A stretch of 64,000 nucleotides of DNA from Nymphaea colorata (taxonomy: Eukaryota > Streptophyta > Magnoliopsida > Nymphaeales > Nymphaeaceae): positions 4,996,704 through 5,060,703 of the forward strand of contig NC_045139.1 of the NCBI RefSeq assembly GCF_008831285.2, given 5' to 3'. How positions within the stretch are numbered: position 1 is the first letter of the stretch; each line of letters starts with the position of its first letter. Both the position numbers and the translations under genes were made by a program. The notes below the pieces were generated by a model that made no database searches, was not told where the DNA came from, and saw only the letters and a list, made by a program, of their open reading frames with translations. Positions 56,290-64,000 of the stretch are shown one piece after another.

Positions 56290-59200
56290 ATTGTTTGTTT
56301 GGTCTCATATCAAGTATGGACAATTGATACTGGAGGAGCTACACATCACATTACCAATTGCCTGTCGAACCTTGTTAGCTCAGTCTAATCCTGTCAAGCT
56401 CCCAAATGGTTCGACCACTTCAGTTACTCATGTTGGTCAATGTCATTTAAATTCTTTACTCACGTTGTATCATGTCTTATGTGTTCCCACCTTTTCCTTA
56501 AACCTTATATCTGTGTCAAAGTTGGTTTTTGAAAACAAATGTCATGTTATCTTTGATACCCATTATTGTACAATTCAGGACCGACGCTCGATGAGGACGA
56601 TTGGGAAGGGTAGGATGGAGAACGACTTGTATATCCTTGAGGATGAAGAACCACACGCTGCCGCAGCCTCACCGAACCAATCCCATCTATGGCATGTTGG
56701 ACTCGGTCACCCTTCATTTGCTCACCTAAAGTCATTATTTAGTTTTATTGATTCTTCTCATGTTAATGAACATTGCTCCATATGTTATCTTGCCAAACAA
56801 ACTCGGCTACCATTTTCAAATAGTTCAATATCTACCACTAGCATATTTCAGTTGATCCATTGTGATATTTGAAGAGGTTATCAAAAACCTTCATTATCTG
56901 GTGCACATTATTTTCTCACTCTTGTGGATGATTTTTCACGTTGCACGTGGGTCTTTCTCATGCATTACAAATATGAAGCATTTTTTTACATTGAAAAATT
57001 CATTAATCTTGTGGAAAATCAATTTCAAACCTCTATTAAAAAAATTCGTAGTGAGAATGGAGCTGAATTTTTTTCTGCAAATATGGAAAATCTTTTACAC
57101 CATAAGGGCATCAAACGTCAACATTCTTGCGTCGCCACACCACAACAAAATGGTGTGGTTGAACGTAAACACAAAGATCTCTTAAATATTGCCTGCGCTT
57201 TTCGTTTTCAAAGATCTCTTAACTGCTGCCTATTTAATCAATCGTTTGCCAACACATCCTTTACAAAATAAAACCCCTTATGATGTTCTTTATTGGCAAA
57301 CTCCCAAATATGATCATATTCGGGTTTTTGGCTGTTTATGTTATGCTCACAACATTAGTAAGACTCACAAATTTGACTTGCGCTCACGCAAATGTGTCTT
57401 TCTTGGATACCCTTTTGGTCAAACTTCTTATAAACTTTATGATCTTGACAGTCATGATGTTTTTACTAGTCGAGATGTTAAGTTTATAGAAAACATATTT
57501 CCTTTTCAAAACCGCCAAGACCAAGATAATGGGGTTGTTATACCTCTCCCATCACAAGAATCTTTTGAATATGCATACCAACCTCATGCCCCTAGCCCAC
57601 AACCTCACTCACCTACACCGACAACCTCACCACAACCAAATCCCCATCATCAGATCACCACCAACCCACCACCGTCGATGTTATCACCACCAATGTTATC
57701 ACCACCAACCATGAATCTCATCAACTTCCATTACGGCGATCAACTAGACGGCGCATTCCATATTCACGACTTACGGATTATCATTGCCACTTCATCACTC
57801 AACCCACATCATCTGAATCAACGTCGGTGCCTATGCAACCTAACAGAACAAGGTATGCCATGAGTTAATACCTCCATTTATACAAGTTTTCTCCTAAATA
57901 TCAAGTGTTTTTTACATCTATTCTCAATCACCATGAGCCGTCAACCTTCCAAGAAGCAATGCAACATCAAGAATGGAGAAATGCTATGGCTGCTGAAATT
58001 CAGGCTTTAGAAATGAACTCGACTTGGGACGTGGTTTCTCTCCCACCAGGTAAACACCCTACTGGTTGCCGATGGGTATATAAAATCAAATATCATGCCG
58101 ATGGTACTATCGAACGTTACAAAGCTCGTCTCGTTGCTAAGGGTTATACTCAAACAGAAGACATTGATTACACAGAGACTTTTTTTCCTGTCGCTAAAAT
58201 TACCACCATTCGATGTCTCTTATCTATTGCAACCATCAAGGATGGAGTCTTTTTCAAATTGATGTCAACAATGTCTTCCTCCATGGTGATCTACAAGAAG
58301 AAGTCTATATGACGCTTCCTCCGGGCTTTACCCGACAGGGGGAGAATAAGGTGTGTCGGCTAAACAAATCCTTATATGGTCTCAAACAATCATCTTGCAA
58401 CTAGTCTTTTGAATTAACAGAGACCCTCAAGCAACTTGGTTTCTCTCAATCGAAGACAAACTATTCCTTGTTTTTCAATATCAACAAACATGGCAGTATG
58501 TTCATCATTGTATATGTTGATGACATAATAATCGTATGAGACAATCATGATGCTATCAAGAAACTGAAAGTCATCCTCAACAGTAAGTTTCAGTTGAAAG
58601 ATTTGGGAGAGTTGAAATATTTTTTGGGCATTGAAGTAGCTCGATCCATGAAAGGGATATTCTTATCCCAAAAGAAGCATATGATGGATATCTTACATGA
58701 AGCCGGATACAGTGGCGCCAAACCTAGTGAAACACCCATGAAGCAACATTTAAAATTAGATGAAGAGAGTGGGCAATTGTTAAAAGATCCCACCTTTTTC
58801 AAGAAATTAATTGGTTGCTTGGTTTGTTTAACCATTACACGACCCGATATTTTGCATAGTGTTCACATGTTGAGTCAATTCATGTCGCAACCAAGAACAA
58901 CTCATTTAGAGGCAGCCTTCAGAATACTTCGATACATCAAGTCGAGAACAAGTTATGAGATTCTATTGTCATCCCACAGTGACATGATAATCAAAGTTTT
59001 TTGCGATTTTGATTGGGCATCTTGCCCAATGACAAGGAGATCCACTTCAGGTTTTCGTATTTTCATTGGAGAAAGTCCAATATCTTGGAAAGTTAAGAAA
59101 CAAACAACTGTTTCAAGGTCTTCAGCAGAAGCCGAATATAGAGAAATGACACTAACTTCTTGCAAGATGACATGGATAAGGTACATCCTTAATGACATTG

Positions 59201-59469
59201 GAATTACTCATCATCAACCAATGGAATTGCATTGCGACAATCAAGCAACAGTACACATATCTGCAAATCCGGTGTTTTATGAAAGAACAAAACACATTGA
59301 AATTGACCGCCATGTTGTTCGAGAGAAGATCCAAAGAAAGAAAATTTGTACTAAGCAAATTGACACTAAAAATCAAATTGCAGACATTTTTACTAAGGTG
59401 TTGGGAAAGGATTCGTTCGTAAAATTCAGATGCAAGTTGGGTCTCATCGATCCTGGAGCACCAACTTGA
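56290..59469 (+). pseudogene. Copia pol: protease, integrase, reverse transcriptase, RNase H (broken)
   Basis: Protease is marked by WTIDTGGATHHI near 56,320. The integrase zinc finger HLWHVGLGHPSFAHL with HCSICYLAKQ is followed by the core LVDDFSR, RSENGAEF and NGVVERKH. Integrase normally has Asp in the second motif (SDNG); here it is Glu. Reverse transcriptase shows WVYKIKYHADGTIERYKARL, VAKGYTQTEDIDY and the YVDD box near 58,515. RNase H shows FCDFDWASCPMTRRSTSGF and LHCDNQATVHIS. Breaks include TGA at 56871-56873, a frame change near 57,200, one near 57,860-57,905, another near 58,245, TAG at 58402-58404 and a TGA just after the YVDD box. The last 291 codons (58594-59469) are open. Confidence 0.92.
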
Positions 59470-59476
59470 GGGGGAG

Positions 59477-59721
59477 TGTTGAACGTTATTATGTAACGGT
59501 TGAAGATCACACCAAATCAAGAGGATGTGGTGGTCGATGTTGCAGATTGGGATATCACAACAATTTAGGAATCATAGATTTGGTAGAAAATCAGGTATTT
59601 GAACGTTGCTGATTCTCATCCATTGTATCTATAAATACCTTGTAAATCATTCATAATATATATCAAAAATATAACCTACTCTTCTCTGCCCCTTCGTCAT
59701 CCTGTTCCTCTCATTTTATCA
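59477..59721 (+). repeat. 3' LTR of the copia element
   Basis: Same length and ends as the 5' LTR; preceded by the purine-rich tract and followed by the CAAAG target duplication. Confidence 0.96.
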
Positions 59722-59917
59722 CAAAGTACTCTAGCGGTCTCGAAATTAGCATATACATCGTCCACCGATCAAGAAGAGTAGCATGTCATGTACAGTTTCT
59801 TCCAATCATTTTCAGCAAACTCTTAAGCCTAGACAATAGACGAAACCACCACTTCATGTACCATCTATAACTAACCAATTTCGCCAAATTTCTGCCACCA
59901 ACATTCAAGAGAGTTGA

Positions 59918-59921
<4 letters not shown>

Positions 59922-59966
<45 letters not shown>

Positions 59967-60038
59967 CTGATGCAGTGACAATCTAACGAGAAAGGAGAGC
60001 ATCGCCACAAGGCTGCACTTGTGTGTGTGTGTGTGTGT
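59922..60038. repeat. (GA)n and (GT)n microsatellites
   Basis: GA repeats span 59922-59962 and GT repeats span 60021-60038. No gene is visible between the retrotransposon and about 60.4 kb. Confidence 0.85.
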
Positions 60039-60479
60039 CTTTGTGAGAAAGAGAGAGCGGGGCATGCCGCAGTTGAAGCTGGTTATGTGTACAGTCTCTG
60101 CAATGACCAAAATATTTTCACTACAAATTTATAAAAAAAAAACTTTAAGAAAGCAAAAAAGGATTAATGAAAAAATAAAAAAATCTAAACTACCCATTAT
60201 TTTATAAAAAAACTTTCAAAATAACCCTCCACCCTTTCCTTTGGTGCATACTTGTGATTGTTGACTCGATCTCTTCTATATTGTAGTTTGGTGGGATTTC
60301 AACCTAGCTTTCGTTTTACCCAATAGTTGATTCAAATCTGATAATGGGGATCGGAATCAATAAGAGGAATTAAGATCTATCAAATTAGGAACCCAAGAAT
60401 GGATCAAATTGTTACATAGATAGCCCATTCCATTTCTTAATTTATTTACAAATTTTTGTTTTGGTAATTATGGCTGCAC

Positions 60480-60900
60480 AAAGAGTCGAGCCAACTTAGG
60501 CTCGACCTGAACTTGCCCTAAAAAACACGGCTTGTGCTCGACTCGTTTATATACGAGCAGAGTTCGAACTTACAATGATACTCAAAATGATAAATGAGTC
60601 GAGTTCGAGTTTCAAGAACTCGACTCGACTCACAAACCGATACTCTATATGATATTGTCAAAACCGGTTTCACGAGTAATACGAGTTAAACGAGTTACAC
60701 GAGTTGAACGAGTTAATGCTTACACGAGTTAACGTTAAATGAGTTAATGCCTAAACGGGTTAGATGAGTTAAACGAGTCAAATTCGAGCTCGATTTGTGT
60801 AGTCGAATCGACCTCCAGCTTGCTATAAGGAGCTTGAGTCGAATTCGAGCTGAGCTCAAGCTTGAGTTTTTTGAGCCGAGTCGAGTTCTCGTGTAAAGCC
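60480..60900. repeat. ACGAGTTAA / CGAGTCGAGTTCGAG repeat block
   Basis: Between 60,670 and 60,780 the 9-mer ACGAGTTAA and close variants (ACGAGTTACA, ACGAGTTGA, ATGAGTTAA) occur about ten times head to tail. The flanks (60,480-60,660 and 60,780-60,890) are rich in CGACTCGA/TCGAGTTCGAG in both orientations. This looks like the end region of a dispersed DNA element. Confidence 0.7.
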
Positions 60901-61139
60901 CTAATTGCCATATTCGATTGAATTTTCTTTGGCTATCAATGGGTAGGCCAATCAGTGCCATCAATTTGCACCAACAAATGGAGAGAACTGGTTTAACAGA
61001 GTGCTCCATCCATTTGCTGCAAGGTGTAACTACAGCTCTAACCATCAGAATTCACCTCTGAATTGTACATTGAATGGTTAACCTATGATAAGCAACATTC
61101 AAGCAAGTCCTGAATTTAATTAGTTCCGATTTTGATGCA

Positions 61140-61700
61140 TTATATAGGAGCCAATCTGCCCATCTAGCCGAGCTGCTTCTTCACCAAATTGTTGGAAACC
61201 GTAGGTTCTTGAACAGAAATTAACTGTTTCTTGCCGCAATGCCAAAGCAAGTTGTACCTCCTAGAAGAGGGTGATTGACTAGCATTATAGTGCAGGTGGA
61301 ACAGACGCAAGCGCCACTGATAAATACACCAAAGAACAAATTTATGCTTTCTTTGCTGTTTCAACAAAAGGGTACCAACTGATGTAATCAGTGCTTGAAA
61401 ACAGAGTGTGGAGATCTTGAGAGGATGATTTTCTTGAATCACGACTTTGGAATTGCTAGAGCCACCATCATTATTATTCGGTGGGAATGAAGATGAATGC
61501 ATTTCAGTATTGAACGCCAAGACAACACAAAGATAGAACACCCCACGATCTAAACGCGTTGCTCTGATACCATATTAAGAATTCAAGAAAAACAGTAATC
61601 TCACACCACATGAGAGTTAACGTGGTTCGGCTATTACTGCCTACATCCACGGGTGAACTTCATCAGACTTTTCTTTTCATTCTTGTTATCATTTTTTGGT
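61140..61700 (-). mobile_element. Truncated minus-strand LTR retrotransposon (LTR edge, PBS, gag start)
   Basis: On the minus strand, TGGTATCAGAGCAACGCGTT (61553-61572) is an initiator-Met primer-binding site. The bases upstream of it (61573 to at least 61660 on +) contain ACGTGGTTCGGC and CCTACATCCACGG, a phrase common in plant LTRs. Downstream on the minus strand a frame starts MHSSSFPPNNNDGGSSNSKV and continues VIQENHPLKISTL, like a copia gag N-terminus, before degenerating near 61,164. No pol or second LTR is seen. Confidence 0.6.
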
Positions 61701-63119
<1,419 letters not shown>

Positions 63120-63579
63120 GTAAAAACTAGACCAGTTAGATAAAGAAAAATAAAAACAGACCCTTTTAAAATCAACTATTGTCTATTACTATTTTTTTGC
63201 AATCTAACCTTATGGTTATAAATATGATTTTAAGAGTAATTAGGTGAGAAACATACCTTAAGTTAGTTGTTTTTTTAATAATAAAAAGATGAATTGTTCT
63301 CACAACATCAAAATTTGGATAGTGGAAAGATTGTTTTTATAAAAATACTTAAACTAAAGCATGATTTATATTAAGCTAGTGCATAAATGGTTTTTATCTC
63401 TTATCCAAGTGGTCTGGTATCTACCCATCACTTTATATATATGCTTCATTTCAATGCTAGAAAGAAGAGTAGTGATTGAGGTAGACAGAGTTATCCTTTT
63501 GTTCATCTCAATGCTACAAGGAAGAGTTGCGACCAAGGGAAACAATAAGAAGGCCTATCTCATCCCTTGCCTGACCAGT

Positions 63580-63625
<46 letters not shown>

Positions 63626-63719
63626 AATAGAAAAGATTTAATTAATTAAGTCGAAATTAGGTAACATGATATCACAAAGGAAGTCATCAGATGTGAATTG
63701 GAAACCAGCTTATATCGAA

Positions 63720-63920
63720 AGGCCGGCCTTGGTGGGCCCGACTAAGCCCGGTTCGACCCGATAAATTTTTTCAATATTAATTATATTGATTTTTATATAT
63801 ACTTATAATATTTATTAACAATTAATTATATTTATATGATATTTTATATTAAAAATAAATATCTTTTAATTTAATCGGCTTGTGTTTGGGTTTTGGGTGT
63901 TAGGCTCGGCTCGGGTAGCT
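63720..63920. repeat. AT-core element with GGCCGGCC / CGGCTCGGG edges
   Basis: GGCCGGCCTTGGTGGGCCCG and CCCGGTTCGACCCG are followed by an A/T-only core (about 63,760-63,875). CGGCTTGTGTTTGGG and GGCTCGGCTCGGGTAG follow on the right. It mirrors the design of the 9.72-10.03 kb element. Confidence 0.4.
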
Positions 63921-64000
63921 CCCTCTACATTCGTAATGTCTTGCATAATCTGCCATTCACTGGTTAATCGTTAAACAGAATTACTGAGGGTGTAGTTTGG

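Larger units (their letters stand above)
54065..59721 (+). mobile_element. Ty1/copia LTR retrotransposon, structurally complete but with decayed coding
   Basis: The 5657-bp element is bounded by 245-bp LTRs that begin TGTTGAAC and end TTTATCA. It is flanked by a perfect 5-bp target duplication CAAAG (54060-54064 and 59722-59726). Directly after the 5' LTR, TGGTATCAGAGC (54310-54321) is a primer-binding site for initiator Met-tRNA. A purine tract GAGGGGGAG (59468-59476) precedes the 3' LTR. Domain order gag, protease, integrase, reverse transcriptase, RNase H identifies the copia superfamily. The two LTRs differ at 8 of 245 positions, 6 of them transitions, so insertion is fairly recent. The coding region has several stops and frame shifts, so this copy is not autonomous. 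Confidence 0.96.

Overview
This is a stretch of plant nuclear DNA, almost certainly from a flowering plant. Genes are split by GT-AG introns of 0.1 to 3 kb. They encode plant-specific proteins: a pro-pectin methylesterase, a DYW-class PPR protein, the starch factor PTST and a VAP4-type MSP protein. Intergenic DNA is AT-rich, full of AT/GA microsatellites, and carries a Ty1/copia retrotransposon. The species cannot be named from the sequence alone. No bacterial, CRISPR or operon-like feature is present.

Layout. 1-1.9 kb: last intron and last exon of mitochondrial ATP synthase beta (+). 4.1-8.0 kb: a three-exon pectin methylesterase/inhibitor gene (+) with an unusual lysine-rich linker. 8.7-9.2 kb: a degenerate long inverted repeat. 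10.7-15.6 kb: a five-exon pKIWI502-like FNR-superfamily gene (+). 18.9-21.9 kb: a seven-exon VAP4-like gene (+). 22.4-26.2 kb: a charged Ser/Arg/His-rich protein and an intronless DYW PPR gene (both -), with a distant candidate promoter and leader exon near 30.8 kb. 33.3-34.3 kb: a decayed partial copy of PTST. 34.4-37.1 kb: a two-exon Rpr2/Rpp21/SNM1-domain gene (-). 37.7-43 kb: repeats plus gene scraps from ribosomal protein P0 and plastid-type phosphofructokinase (both -). 44.4-48.7 kb: PTST (+), whose 5' end is not cleanly resolved. 51.0-53.5 kb: an unrecognised probable organelle protein (-). 54.06-59.73 kb: a copia element with 245-bp LTRs and a 5-bp target duplication, inserted about 0.6 kb upstream of that gene. 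59.7-64 kb: repeats and a truncated minus-strand retroelement.

The genes are unrelated housekeeping or developmental functions (respiration, cell wall, redox, membrane contact sites, organelle RNA editing, RNase P/MRP-type RNA processing, starch) and do not form a pathway. The parts most worth a second look are the PME linker, the local PTST duplication, the gene-fragment cluster at 38-42 kb, the 8.7-9.2 kb hairpin-like repeat and the unassigned 51-53 kb protein. I did not find an unmistakably new biological system.
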